Shown: piece after piece, positions 1 to 7,575 of the stretch
Layout: every line of letters begins with the position of its first letter
Numbering within the stretch: the first letter of the stretch is position 1
From: Bacillota bacterium
GTDB lineage: Bacteria > Bacillota > Sulfobacillia > Sulfobacillales > Sulfobacillaceae
Direction of reading: 5' to 3'
Assembly (NCBI GenBank): GCA_023381095.1
Contig: JAMCTO010000084.1
Span: forward strand, 1 to 8,188
DNA length: 8,188 nt
The notes under the pieces: model-generated
The model's database searches: none
Seen by the model: only the letters and a program-made list of their open reading frames with translations
Told to the model about the DNA's origin: nothing
Program-made: the position numbers and the translations under genes

Positions 1-1
1 G

Positions 2-82
2 GATGTTGCGCACCCTATTACCCAAGAAGCTCGGGAACGAATCCAAAGAGCGGTATTAGAGGTGTTTCACGGAGGTGTTTAA
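2..82 (+). CDS. spoVG: SpoVG regulator, C-terminal end (partial)
   Basis: This is the tail of a gene that starts outside the window. The frame opens at base 2, encodes 26 residues and ends in TAA at 80-82. The residues begin DVAHPITQEARERIQ and continue into an AVLEVFH-like helix, which matches the well conserved C-terminal helix of SpoVG (DIAHPITSEARE in Bacillus, from memory). SpoVG is a small (about 95 residue) RNA/DNA-binding regulator that affects septation and sporulation in Firmicutes. Its position directly upstream of glmU and prs is the usual one in Bacilli and many Clostridia, which strengthens the call. A strong intrinsic terminator follows 32 nt after the stop, so most spoVG transcripts probably end before glmU. 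The N-terminal beta-sheet core cannot be seen here. Confidence 0.9.
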   Translation, partial: DVAHPITQEARERIQRAVLEVFHGGV

Positions 83-114
83 CCTATCGACAGAACTATC
101 GTAGGGGATAGAAA

Positions 115-142
115 GGGTCCGCCTCCAGGCGGGCTCTTTTTT
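115..142 (+). terminator. Intrinsic terminator after spoVG
   Basis: A G+C-rich inverted repeat (5' arm GGGTCCGCC, 3' arm GGCGGGCTC, two G-T wobbles) folds into a stem of about 9 bp with a 4-nt loop (TCCA). It is followed at once by six T's (137-142). It lies 32 nt past the spoVG stop and about 40 nt before the candidate glmU promoter, so it separates spoVG transcription from the glmU operon, perhaps with some readthrough. Confidence 0.88.
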
Positions 143-157
143 GTCCTGGGCAAGTCA

Positions 158-186
158 TTCATCCCGAGGCAAAATTTTGGTATGCT
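158..186 (+). promoter_or_regulatory. Candidate extended -10 promoter for glmU
   Basis: A TATGCT hexamer (181-186) is preceded directly by TGG (178-180), giving an extended -10 element. The A/T-rich run AAAATTTT lies at 171-178. Seventeen bases upstream is only a weak -35 match, TTCATC (158-163). The location, between the spoVG terminator and the glmU ribosome binding site, is what one expects of a vegetative (sigma-A type) promoter. It would give a 5' leader of about 45 nt. The call rests on motif matching only. Confidence 0.45.
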
Positions 187-224
187 AACCATGGTAAAAA
201 GGAAAGGCAACGGCCCCAGAAATC

Positions 225-230
225 GGAGGG
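225..230 (+). promoter_or_regulatory. Ribosome binding site fixing the TTG start of glmU
   Basis: GGAGGG lies 6 nt before the TTG at 237. There is no ATG in the glmU frame near it, and the conserved N-terminal nucleotide-binding loop begins only a few codons later. This site therefore decides the TTG start. Confidence 0.85.
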
Positions 231-236
231 ATCGGT

Positions 237-1607
237 TTGGCACAGACGGTAGCCGTTATTTTGGCCGCAGGGCGCGGTACAAGAATGCACTCGAGTGTGG
301 CGAAGGCATTACATGAATTGGGCGGTGTTCCCATGGTTGAACATGTGGTGCGCGCCGTCAAGGCAGCGGGACTCGGGAAACCGTGGGTGGTGGCAGGTTA
401 CCAGGCCGACCGAGTGGAAGAAGCTCTGGAAGATCAGGCCCAAATTGTTTTGCAACCGGAAATGCACGGAACCGGTGATGCCTTGGCCCAGGCCCTGGCT
501 GCTTTGAATACCCAGGTTGACGAAGTGGTGGTCCTGGTCGCAGATTGTCCTTTAGTTCCGCCGTCTTTGATTACGCGAGTCTTGGAGGCTCATCACTCAT
601 CCGGAGCGAGCGCGACCATTGTGAGCATGATCGTCTCCGATCCGAGTGGTTACGGCCGCATTATCCGGAGCGAGGATGACAGCGTCCGAGCTATTGTCGA
701 AGACGAGGATGCGCGGAAGAACCCGTCGTTCTATCAAATCAACGAAGTCAATACCGCTCTGGGAGTTTGGTCTGTGCAGGGATTGGCCAAGATATTGAGA
801 ACATTGCCCTGGCATCAGGAAGAACAATATCTAACCGATGCGGTAGCCCGGTTAATCGCGTCGGGACAGAAGGTCGAGGCGTATGTGGCTCCGGATCCGA
901 TTCGTGTTATGGGTATTAATACCCGACGCGATTTGGCTCATGCCGAGGCATATCTCCGCGAATTGACTTTGAACCGCCTCTTTGATCAGGGTGTGACCAT
1001 TGTGGATCCTTCTTCCACGTTTGTGGATGTCGACGTGGAGGTTGGGCAGGACAGTATCATTTATCCGATGACTTTTTTGCGGGGAAAGACCAAGATAGGG
1101 CGGGAATGCATCCTGGGACCGATGACGTCGGTTTTGTCCAGTCGTCTGGGCGACGGAGTCAAAGTAGACCGTTCGGTGGTGGAGCAAAGTGCCTTAGCCA
1201 GCCACTCGCAAGTCGGCCCTTTCAGTCATTTGCGTCCCGGGACTTCTTTGGATCATAATGTAAAAATCGGAAATTTCGTCGAGTTGAAAAATACGCGGGT
1301 GGGAACGGGAACCAAGGCGGGGCATCATTCGTATTTGGGCGATGCCACTATCGGAGGAGGCGTGAATATCGGAGCAGGAACCGTTATCGTCAATTTTGAC
1401 GGCAAGGCCAAGCACCCGACATTTGTCGGGGACGGTGCCTTTATCGGCTGCAATGTCAATTTGGTGGCACCGGTAGAAGTTGGCCCGGGAGCTTACGTGG
1501 CTGCCGGATCAACAATAACGCAGAATGTTCCCCCCGATGCACTGGCTATTGCCCGCAACCGGCAGGACAATAAGCCCGAGTGGGCGCGTCAAAGACGAAA
1601 AACGTAA
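237..1607 (+). CDS. glmU: Bifunctional GlcNAc-1-P uridyltransferase / GlcN-1-P acetyltransferase GlmU
   Basis: GlmU makes UDP-N-acetylglucosamine in the cytoplasm, the precursor for peptidoglycan and other wall polymers. It acetylates glucosamine-1-phosphate and then transfers UMP to it. The protein is 456 residues, the same length as E. coli GlmU. The N-terminal pyrophosphorylase domain (about 1-230) shows LAAGRGTRM (9-17), catalytic Lys23, HGTGDA (77-82), Asp103 in VADCPLV, GYGRIIR (138-144) and Asn228 in GINTR. After a linker helix, a left-handed beta-helix acetyltransferase domain (about 250-456) follows. It carries HLRPG (331-335) with Arg333, Lys351, KAGHHSYLGD with the catalytic His363, NIGAGT (377-382) and Asn386 in NFDG. 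The TTG start is supported by GGAGGG 6 nt upstream. In the uridyltransferase half a few usually conserved positions differ (GTGDA for GTxHA, VAD for GD, VNTA for INTG), but the catalytic residues are present. prs follows after 34 nt, so the two are probably co-transcribed. Confidence 0.97.
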   Translation: MAQTVAVILAAGRGTRMHSSVAKALHELGGVPMVEHVVRAVKAAGLGKPWVVAGYQADRVEEALEDQAQIVLQPEMHGTGDALAQALAALNTQVDEVVVLVADCPLVPPSLITRVLEAHHSSGASATIVSMIVSDPSGYGRIIRSEDDSVRAIVEDEDARKNPSFYQINEVNTALGVWSVQGLAKILRTLPWHQEEQYLTDAVARLIASGQKVEAYVAPDPIRVMGINTRRDLAHAEAYLRELTLNRLFDQGVTIVDPSSTFVDVDVEVGQDSIIYPMTFLRGKTKIGRECILGPMTSVLSSRLGDGVKVDRSVVEQSALASHSQVGPFSHLRPGTSLDHNVKIGNFVELKNTRVGTGTKAGHHSYLGDATIGGGVNIGAGTVIVNFDGKAKHPTFVGDGAFIGCNVNLVAPVEVGPGAYVAAGSTITQNVPPDALAIARNRQDNKPEWARQRRKT

Positions 1608-1627
1608 CGTGAAGCACAATTAGGCAC

Positions 1628-1638
1628 AAAGGAAGGGG
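1628..1638 (+). promoter_or_regulatory. Ribosome binding site of prs, start ambiguous
   Basis: The purine run AAAGGAAGGGG offers two registers. AAAGGA (1628-1633) is 8 nt from the TTG at 1642, an ideal distance. AAGGGG (1633-1638) is 12 nt from the ATG at 1651, which is rather far. I prefer the TTG, but the ATG gives an N-terminus more like other Prs proteins. Confidence 0.6.
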
Positions 1639-1641
1639 ACC

Positions 1642-2595
1642 TTGGTTCCAATGAGTTTCGAGCGCGAGGGAGAACTCAAGATCTTCACCGGGACAGCAAA
1701 TAGGGCGCTGGCCGAAAAAATTGTGACACACTTGGGTCTCACCTTGGGACAGGCCGACGTAGGCAGATTTTCCAACGGCGAGATTCGTGTACGCCTTTTG
1801 GAAAATGTCCGAGGCACCGATGTTTTCATCGTGCAGCCTACGTCGCAACCGGTGAATGATAATTTGCTAGAGTTGCTGTTATTGATTGATGCGGCGCGCC
1901 GGGCTTCGGCAAGGCGGGTGACAGCAGTGATTCCGTTTTACGGGTACGCCAGACAAGACCGCAAGGAACAGGGACGCGAGCCGATTTCTGCGAAACTGGT
2001 CGCGAATCTGATTACGGTGGCGGGCGCCAGGCGGGTGCTGACAATGGATTTGCACGCACCCCAAATCCAAGGATTTTTTGATATCCCGGTGGATAACTTG
2101 CAAGGAGTCAGAATCTTATCCGAGGCGATTCATGAAAAGCATTTGGAAAACCTGATGGTCTTTTCTCCCGATGCGGGTGGCGTGTACCGAGCACGGAAGA
2201 TGGCAAAGTATTTGGAAGCTCCCTTGGGTTTTATTGACAAGCGCAGACCGGGACCCAATGTCTCTGAAGTCGTTAATGTGATTGGCAAGGTGCGAGACAA
2301 AACCGTGGTGATTGTGGATGATATGATCGACACGGGGGGAACGATAGCTTTGGCTTCACAGGCAATAATGGATCTAGGAGCACGAGCGGTTTATGCGGCC
2401 TCGACGCACCCGGTATTTTCGGGGCGCGCGTCACAATTATTGAGGGACTCGGCGATCGAAGAGTTTTTTGTGACGGATACCATACCATTACAGGAGCCGA
2501 TGGCGCGGACAACTGTAATCTCCGTCGCCGCGTTATTGGCGGAAGCCATTATGCGGGTGCATGAAGATTTGTCGGTGTCCAAACTGTTTGAATGA
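1642..2595 (+). CDS. prs: Ribose-phosphate pyrophosphokinase (PRPP synthetase)
   Basis: Prs transfers pyrophosphate from ATP to ribose-5-phosphate, giving PRPP for purine, pyrimidine, His, Trp and NAD synthesis. From TTG1642 the protein is 317 residues, equal to the Bacillus enzyme; from ATG1651 it would be 314. Class I Prs hallmarks appear in order: LKIFTG near 12-17; FSNGEIRVR (43-51); QPTSQPVND (65-73); the ATP-binding loop GYARQDRK (101-108) and REPISAKL (112-119); DLHAPQIQGFFD (136-147) with metal-binding His138; SPDAGG (175-180); KRRPGPN (200-206); the PRPP-binding loop VIVDDMIDTGGT (223-234); and a C-terminal VHEDLSVSKLF typical of the hexameric, ADP-regulated form. The stop codon overlaps the start of pth (ATGA). 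In Bacillus ctc lies between prs and pth; here it is absent. Confidence 0.97.
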   Translation: MVPMSFEREGELKIFTGTANRALAEKIVTHLGLTLGQADVGRFSNGEIRVRLLENVRGTDVFIVQPTSQPVNDNLLELLLLIDAARRASARRVTAVIPFYGYARQDRKEQGREPISAKLVANLITVAGARRVLTMDLHAPQIQGFFDIPVDNLQGVRILSEAIHEKHLENLMVFSPDAGGVYRARKMAKYLEAPLGFIDKRRPGPNVSEVVNVIGKVRDKTVVIVDDMIDTGGTIALASQAIMDLGARAVYAASTHPVFSGRASQLLRDSAIEEFFVTDTIPLQEPMARTTVISVAALLAEAIMRVHEDLSVSKLFE

Positions 2596-3155
2596 TGGCA
2601 AACGAAATTCGTCTCATCGTCGGGTTGGGAAACCCAGGACTGGATTATGCAAAAACCCGGCACAATGCCGGATTCATGGCTGTAGACCGGCTCCTTGCCA
2701 AAAGGGGCGGACAATTTGTGCGCAACCGCTTTGGTTTGATCGGCAAATGGGGCGAGATTATCCTGCTCAAACCACTGACTTACATGAACCTCAGTGGCGA
2801 AGCCGTGGCCTTGGTCCAGAGATTTTATAAAATCTCGACCGAGAGCATTTTGGTTATAGCGGATGATTTGGATTTACCCTTGGGTAAATTGAGAATACGG
2901 CAAAAAGGTTCAGCGGGCGGCCACAACGGATTGAAATCGATTGTGCAGAGGTTGGGAACCGAGGAATTTCCGCGCATCAAAATCGGCATTTCCCATCCTC
3001 CTGTTTCTGTGTCCGTGATTGATTGGGTTTTGGGGCGGTTCAGTCGCGAAGAATGGAAAATTCTCGATCCGATTTTGGATCAAGTTGTGGAAGCTTGTGA
3101 ATATGTTGTGGTTAAAGGAGTCCAGGAAGCCATGAATCGTTTTAACGGACTTTAA
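2592..3155 (+). CDS. pth: Peptidyl-tRNA hydrolase
   Basis: Pth (SpoVC in Bacillus) cleaves peptidyl-tRNA that has dropped off the ribosome, recycling tRNA in the cytoplasm. The 187-residue length is normal. Family signatures seen are GLGNPG (11-16) with Asn14, TRHNAGF (22-28) with catalytic His24, KPLTYMNLSG (60-69) with Asn66, DDLDLPLGKLR (91-101) with Asp91, and GSAGGHNGLKSI (106-117) with Asn112. The ATG overlaps the prs TGA by 4 nt; a second ATG follows immediately (2595), so the protein could start at either. I see no good Shine-Dalgarno sequence inside the end of prs, so translational coupling to prs is likely (inference). A hairpin with four T's begins 13 nt after the stop. Confidence 0.97.
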   Translation: MMANEIRLIVGLGNPGLDYAKTRHNAGFMAVDRLLAKRGGQFVRNRFGLIGKWGEIILLKPLTYMNLSGEAVALVQRFYKISTESILVIADDLDLPLGKLRIRQKGSAGGHNGLKSIVQRLGTEEFPRIKIGISHPPVSVSVIDWVLGRFSREEWKILDPILDQVVEACEYVVVKGVQEAMNRFNGL

Positions 3156-3168
3156 GAAGGCAGACGGC

Positions 3169-3191
3169 ACTTCCGGATATCCGGGAGTTTT
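3169..3191 (+). terminator. Terminator-like hairpin after pth
   Basis: ACTTCCGG (3169-3176) and CCGGGAGT (3181-3188) form an 8-bp stem with one T-G wobble and an ATAT loop. The T's of 3188-3191 follow. The core CCGGATATCCGG is a perfect 12-nt palindrome. The T tract is short, so termination may be partial. Its place directly after the pth stop fits the end of the glmU-prs-pth operon. Confidence 0.55.
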
Positions 3192-3291
3192 AATGGCCGG
3201 TATGGCCCACAGATTGCGGAAGGACAAGGAAGTTTGGCAATGATAAACACTCGCACCTAAACGAGGAAGAAGGATTAACGGAATCGGGATT

Positions 3292-3323
3292 TTGGACTGT
3301 CGATCTATGGGTTGTGGTATAAC
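3292..3323 (+). promoter_or_regulatory. Candidate extended -10 promoter for mfd
   Basis: TATAAC (3318-3323) is preceded by TGG (3315-3317), the same TGG-TAT layout as in front of glmU. TTGGAC (3292-3297) resembles a -35 box, but its 20-nt spacing is too long, so this would rely mainly on the extended -10. It would give an mfd leader of roughly 90 nt. Motif evidence only. Confidence 0.42.
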
Positions 3324-3406
3324 TGAAAGCAGATCCGCCCGCTTCTCTCATCGTATACCGAAAATGCTTAGTGTGTTCGCTGTGATAAACAGAATGCCAG
3401 GACATG

Positions 3407-3412
3407 AAAGGA
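3407..3412 (+). promoter_or_regulatory. Ribosome binding site deciding the mfd start
   Basis: AAAGGA lies 6 nt before the ATG at 3419. The in-frame ATG five codons upstream (3404) has only AGGA immediately against it, too close to work well, and it would place this site inside the coding region. Confidence 0.75.
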
Positions 3413-3418
3413 TTTAAG

Positions 3419-6400
3419 ATGGCTGATTTAAGTTCATTGACGAGCATGTGGTCTAACTTGGCCCCGTATCACAATCTGATCGAGATGCTGGAAAAAGGCG
3501 AGACAACTCAAGTCTTTGGGTTGTCGGGATCCTTGCCGTCATTCTTGACAGCAGCCGTGGCCCAAGATTCGGAAGGACCTTGCCTGGTCGTGACAGTGGG
3601 ATTTCAGGAGGCTCGGGCCTTCGAAGCCGAATTAACCCAGTTTCTCCCTAACGCCCCTATTTATCTTCTTCCTCCCAGACCTTATATCGTGGGGGATGTC
3701 AAGGCTTACAGTCACGATTGGAGTTTAATGCGCTTGGAGGCCTTAACCCAAGCCGCTTATAACCCCCATAGCATTATCGTAGCGCCTGTCGAATCCTGTC
3801 GGCAACTCGTGTTTCCGATGGATGCCAAGCCTTTGACGGTGAAAGTCGGGCAGCAAATATCCTTGGAAGACGTGATCCGGCATTTGGCGGATTTGGGATA
3901 TCGACGGGAAGGGGAAGCGACGGAGCAGGGTACTTACGCTGTGCGTGGAGGTCTGGTGGACGTATTTGTACCCGGAGGACCCGACTACCGTCTGGAATGG
4001 TTTGATGATGAAATTGATTCCTTGCGGATATTTGACCCGGACACACAGAAAACACTCGAGATGGTCCCTGCGGCGCAAATTGGGCCGGCCTCGGAAGTCC
4101 TTTTAACGAGTGAAGAACGCCAGCGGGGAATGGACCGAATCGCGCGAGAGTCCGACTTGCTTATCCGTAACCTCGAATCCATGGGACAATTAGATACGGC
4201 ACAAAAGGCCAAGGAGCGTTTCGGCCACTGGTTGGGTGATCTGGCTGACGGACGTTTGTTTGCCGGGGTCGAGCGTTTTGGCCAAGCGTTTTTGAGTTTG
4301 AAACCTCTAACCCATGTATTTTCCAAAAAACCCCTGGTGGTCTTTCATGATTTACCCCGCATTGATGAGGCGTTATTGGGGCGGGATGCGGATGACCGGG
4401 AAGAACGGCTGAGACGTTTGGAGCGCGGGGATTTTCTGGCGGTGGAAACGGACAGTCTGTTGAACCATGACCAGTTTTTCTCTCGGATTAAAGGACATGG
4501 TGAATTAAATCTTTCGTTAATGCCGCATAACCGGCGCGATAGCAGATTGCACTTGAATTTGACCGGTCGTCCCGCTCCACGCATACACGGCCAAGCGGAG
4601 CTGTTAAAGGCCGAAATCTTGCGGCTCAGGAAATCCCGCATGCGGATCGGGTTGGTCCTGCGTGACAGCGGGTCATTACAAATCATGCAAAGACAACTTG
4701 TGGATATGGGCATAACCAGCCGAGAAGGCCTGGGCGAGAAAGGTGAAGTCGGTCTTCTGACAGGTCAATTGGGTCATGGGTTTATTTTGTCGGAATTGTC
4801 CCTCGCGTTACTGGGAGAAAGCGAAATATCCGGCCGCGAATTGAAGAGTACGCACAAACGCGGTGGTGTCCGGGGGAAAAAACAAACTGTGCGGCTTGGG
4901 GATTTGCATCCCGGAGATTACGTGGTGCATATTACCCACGGCATAGGACGCTATCTGGGCATTAAGACACTCACCATTCAAGAGCATCACAAAGATTATC
5001 TCCATGTCGAATATGCGGGCCAGGATACTCTTTATGTGCCAACCGACCAGCTTGGACTCATACAAAAATACATCGGAGTCGAGGGTCAAGAGCCGAGATT
5101 GTCGCGAATGGGGGGGCAAGAATGGTCCCGAGTTAAAGAGAAAGTGCGGGCTTCGGTTCGCGAGATGGCTGAAGAACTCATTCGCCTTTATGCCATCCGG
5201 GAGTCCCAGCCGGGATTTAGTTTTGTGCAGGATACGCCGTGGCAGCAGGAATTCGAGTCGGCTTTCGGATATGACGAGACCGAAGATCAGTTGCGCTCGA
5301 CTGACGATATTAAGCGTGATATGGAAAAAGCGAGACCGATGGACCGACTGTTATGTGGTGACGTCGGCTATGGAAAAACGGAAGTGGCCTTTCGGGCGGC
5401 TTTCAAAGCCATAATGTCCGGCAAGCAAGTGGCATTTTTAGTTCCCACGACCTTGTTGGCGGATCAGCATTATACTACGGCCAAGGCGCGCTTTTCCGGA
5501 TTTCCGGTAGTTGTTGACGTGTTGAGCCGTTTTCGCACGGCAAAACAACAAAAGGACATTATCGAGAGACTGCGCCGGGGACAAATCGATCTGATTATTG
5601 GCACCCACCGCCTTCTCGGCAAAGACGTGGCGTTCAGCGATTTGGGTTTGTTGGTCGTGGATGAAGAACACCGATTTGGCGTGGCTCATAAAGAGCGCAT
5701 CAAGGAAATTCGTGCGAACATCGATGTGCTGACTTTGTCTGCAACTCCGATACCCCGAACCTTGCATATGGCTATGGCAGGGGTGAGGGACATGAGCCTG
5801 ATCGAAACTCCACCCTTGGACCGCTTGCCGGTTGAAACGATGGTAGCCGAGTTTGACGAAGATTTGGTGAGAGAAGCCATTCGCCGTGAATTGGACCGGG
5901 GCGGACAAGTCTATTATGTGCAGAACAGAATTTTGGCTATTGATCAAACCGTGTCTCGATTAATGAAAATGTTTCCCGATGCGGCGATCGGCGTGGTTCA
6001 TGGCAGAATGGACGAAAACCGGATCGAGGATGTGATGGCGCGATTTATCGAACAGGAATACGATATTCTGGTTGCGACCAGCATCATCGAGTCCGGGCTG
6101 GATATTCCTAACGCCAATACTTTGGTTGTGGAAGATGCCGATAAGTTGGGATTGGCACAATTATACCAGTTGCGGGGGCGGGTAGGACGTTCGGCACGGC
6201 TGGCCTATGCCTATTTCACTTACAAACGGGACAAAGTGCTCTCTCCTCAAGCGGAAAGACGACTCGAAGCCATTCGGGAGTTCACGGAGCTGGGGGCAGG
6301 GTATCAGATTGCCTTGAGAGATTTGGAAATTCGCGGAGCGGGAAACTTGTTGGGGGCCGAGCAACATGGCTTCATCGCTTCGGTGGGATTTGACTTATAT

Positions 6401-6934
6401 ACTCAATTATTGGCGCAGACGGTGAGGGAGCTAAAGGGTGAGAGTGTTTCCAATGAGGTCGACCCGCAAATTGATATTGCTGTGGATGCCTATCTTCCCG
6501 ATTTATTTATTAATACGCCCAGTGTCAAGGTTGAATTGTATAAACGATTGATTGCCGCCAAGAATCTTGACGAAATCGAGGCATTGTCGGAGGAAATCGA
6601 AGATCGGTTTGGCCCCTTGCCCTCCTCGGTTATGCGTCTGTTGCAATTGTCACGGGTTCGTGTGAGGGCTAAGGAACTCAAGATTGGGCAAATGAGTTAT
6701 AAAAATAACCGCATTGTCATCTCGGCGTTACCCCAAACTCCAATGGGCAGTGAAGTCATTCGTTTCCTGGCTGAGCGTTATCCGGGCCGATTAATGCCCT
6801 CTCCGGGAAAAGCTCTGGAGTTGAGTGTGAAACTTCCCCTTAGGCATAATGCGGATCAGGCCTTAGACTTAGCCGAAGACATCGTATTGACGATGAAGGG
6901 AGCTTTGGACGGGGTAAAGCAGGAAAGCGGATAA
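3419..6934 (+). CDS. mfd: Transcription-repair coupling factor Mfd
   Basis: Mfd is a DNA translocase that pushes stalled RNA polymerase off damaged DNA and recruits UvrA for nucleotide excision repair. The protein is 1171 residues from ATG3419 (1176 from ATG3404), close to the usual 1150-1180. Domains, numbered from ATG3419: a UvrB-like N-terminal module (about 1-350) containing YAVRGGLVDVF; a linker; the RNA-polymerase interaction domain (about 490-560) beginning LHPGDYVVHITHGIGRYLGI; the translocase with Walker A GDVGYGKTE (647-655), THRLLG (729-734), the Walker B box DEEH (748-751), SATPIPRTLHMAM (774-786), the ATSIIESGLDIPNANT segment (886-901) and the arginine-finger motif QLRGRVGRS (917-925); the relay region with RDLEIRGAGNLLG (967-979); and a C-terminal autoinhibitory domain (about 1000-1171). 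The frame is intact. It is followed by a long gene-poor interval and then spoVT, its usual neighbour. Confidence 0.97.
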   Translation: MADLSSLTSMWSNLAPYHNLIEMLEKGETTQVFGLSGSLPSFLTAAVAQDSEGPCLVVTVGFQEARAFEAELTQFLPNAPIYLLPPRPYIVGDVKAYSHDWSLMRLEALTQAAYNPHSIIVAPVESCRQLVFPMDAKPLTVKVGQQISLEDVIRHLADLGYRREGEATEQGTYAVRGGLVDVFVPGGPDYRLEWFDDEIDSLRIFDPDTQKTLEMVPAAQIGPASEVLLTSEERQRGMDRIARESDLLIRNLESMGQLDTAQKAKERFGHWLGDLADGRLFAGVERFGQAFLSLKPLTHVFSKKPLVVFHDLPRIDEALLGRDADDREERLRRLERGDFLAVETDSLLNHDQFFSRIKGHGELNLSLMPHNRRDSRLHLNLTGRPAPRIHGQAELLKAEILRLRKSRMRIGLVLRDSGSLQIMQRQLVDMGITSREGLGEKGEVGLLTGQLGHGFILSELSLALLGESEISGRELKSTHKRGGVRGKKQTVRLGDLHPGDYVVHITHGIGRYLGIKTLTIQEHHKDYLHVEYAGQDTLYVPTDQLGLIQKYIGVEGQEPRLSRMGGQEWSRVKEKVRASVREMAEELIRLYAIRESQPGFSFVQDTPWQQEFESAFGYDETEDQLRSTDDIKRDMEKARPMDRLLCGDVGYGKTEVAFRAAFKAIMSGKQVAFLVPTTLLADQHYTTAKARFSGFPVVVDVLSRFRTAKQQKDIIERLRRGQIDLIIGTHRLLGKDVAFSDLGLLVVDEEHRFGVAHKERIKEIRANIDVLTLSATPIPRTLHMAMAGVRDMSLIETPPLDRLPVETMVAEFDEDLVREAIRRELDRGGQVYYVQNRILAIDQTVSRLMKMFPDAAIGVVHGRMDENRIEDVMARFIEQEYDILVATSIIESGLDIPNANTLVVEDADKLGLAQLYQLRGRVGRSARLAYAYFTYKRDKVLSPQAERRLEAIREFTELGAGYQIALRDLEIRGAGNLLGAEQHGFIASVGFDLYTQLLAQTVRELKGESVSNEVDPQIDIAVDAYLPDLFINTPSVKVELYKRLIAAKNLDEIEALSEEIEDRFGPLPSSVMRLLQLSRVRVRAKELKIGQMSYKNNRIVISALPQTPMGSEVIRFLAERYPGRLMPSPGKALELSVKLPLRHNADQALDLAEDIVLTMKGALDGVKQESG

Positions 6935-7344
6935 ACTGAGGGATTCATTTTATGTGACATGATGGGCTGGGTCTGAGTGTTGAGTGTCGGATATCCTAAG
7001 TTGTTAGAATACCGCGGGTCTAAGCCAAGACGCGATCCGCGCCAAAGCAGGCCAAATTATTTCGCAAGGGATGTCTTTTCCCCGACCCAGTCCGTGCAGG
7101 GACAGTGTGCACAGGGGGGAGGGCTTTTGGTATCAATTCACTTGGTCCAGCGACGCTAAAAGGTCATTACCTGGCCGGCACGATGACAGCGGGACTTGGG
7201 AAGTGGGGTTTTTCCCCGTATCAAAATCTTCTGCCGTTAGGCTTAAGAGCTGCCGGCAATGTCTCACAGCATCTATCCTCATAGGCTCTCCATGATCAGT
7301 ATAAGATTGTCTGCGCCCTGCTATTTGCCGGCGGAACAAACCTG

Positions 7345-7362
7345 GGGACCTCCGGTGGTCCC
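7345..7362. other. Perfect 6-bp inverted repeat
   Basis: GGGACC and GGTCCC flank a 6-nt loop (TCCGGT). It forms a stable small hairpin on either strand, with no T tract next to it. I do not recognise it as part of a known riboswitch or T-box. Confidence 0.5.
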
Positions 7363-7575
7363 AACCGCCTCTAAGAAGCTATGGCGTGATGAAAAGAAAG
7401 GGGGACAGATTGTGTCAGGTTTGAAGGGGAAGGATAGGTTCCGGCTTAGTTGGGGATGTGACGCAATTTTTTGACCATTAATTTGTCAGATTTGTGCTTC
7501 AAACGAGTGGACGGAGTATAGCATAAAAGAATTTGGGCTACGCTATCATCGATGTGTCAGTGCTGAGCCTTAATT

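Larger units (their letters stand above)
3156..3418. other. pth-mfd intergenic region, no gene seen
   Basis: In Bacillus the small zinc-binding protein Fin (YabK) is encoded between pth and mfd. I read all three + frames here and found only fragments of up to 36 codons from an ATG (for example 3193-3243 and 3307-3417). None has a ribosome binding site or Cys-x-x-Cys pairs like Fin. The stretch contains a terminator-like hairpin near its left end and a promoter candidate in its right half, so it looks like a real boundary between transcription units. Confidence 0.7.

Noticed and set aside
191..316. 41-codon Arg-rich frame starting right after the candidate glmU -10 box, possible leaderless peptide
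   Set aside because: It has no ribosome binding site, overlaps the glmU start out of frame, and its basic composition follows from the glmU sequence read in another frame.
3307..3417. 36-codon frame ending at the mfd start, considered as a relic of fin
   Set aside because: It has no ribosome binding site and no Cys-x-x-Cys pairs, and it does not resemble Fin.
6974..6987. Tandem copy of the 7-mer TGAGTGT just after mfd
   Set aside because: Only two short copies; easily chance, with no sign of a wider repeat.
7203..7218. GGGG-TTTTT-CCCC hairpin considered as a terminator
   Set aside because: The stem is only 4 bp and no T tract follows on the + strand.
7024..7284. Stop-free stretch of 86 codons on the + strand between mfd and spoVT
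   Set aside because: The first usable start (GTG7105) leaves only 59 codons with a poorly placed purine run, and the peptide resembles nothing I know. By a rough estimate, at this base composition one such open stretch is expected by chance in 850 nt over six frames.
7492..7522. TTGTGC ... TATAGC considered as a vegetative promoter in the A/T-rich patch
   Set aside because: The 19-nt spacing and weak boxes do not support it well enough to list.
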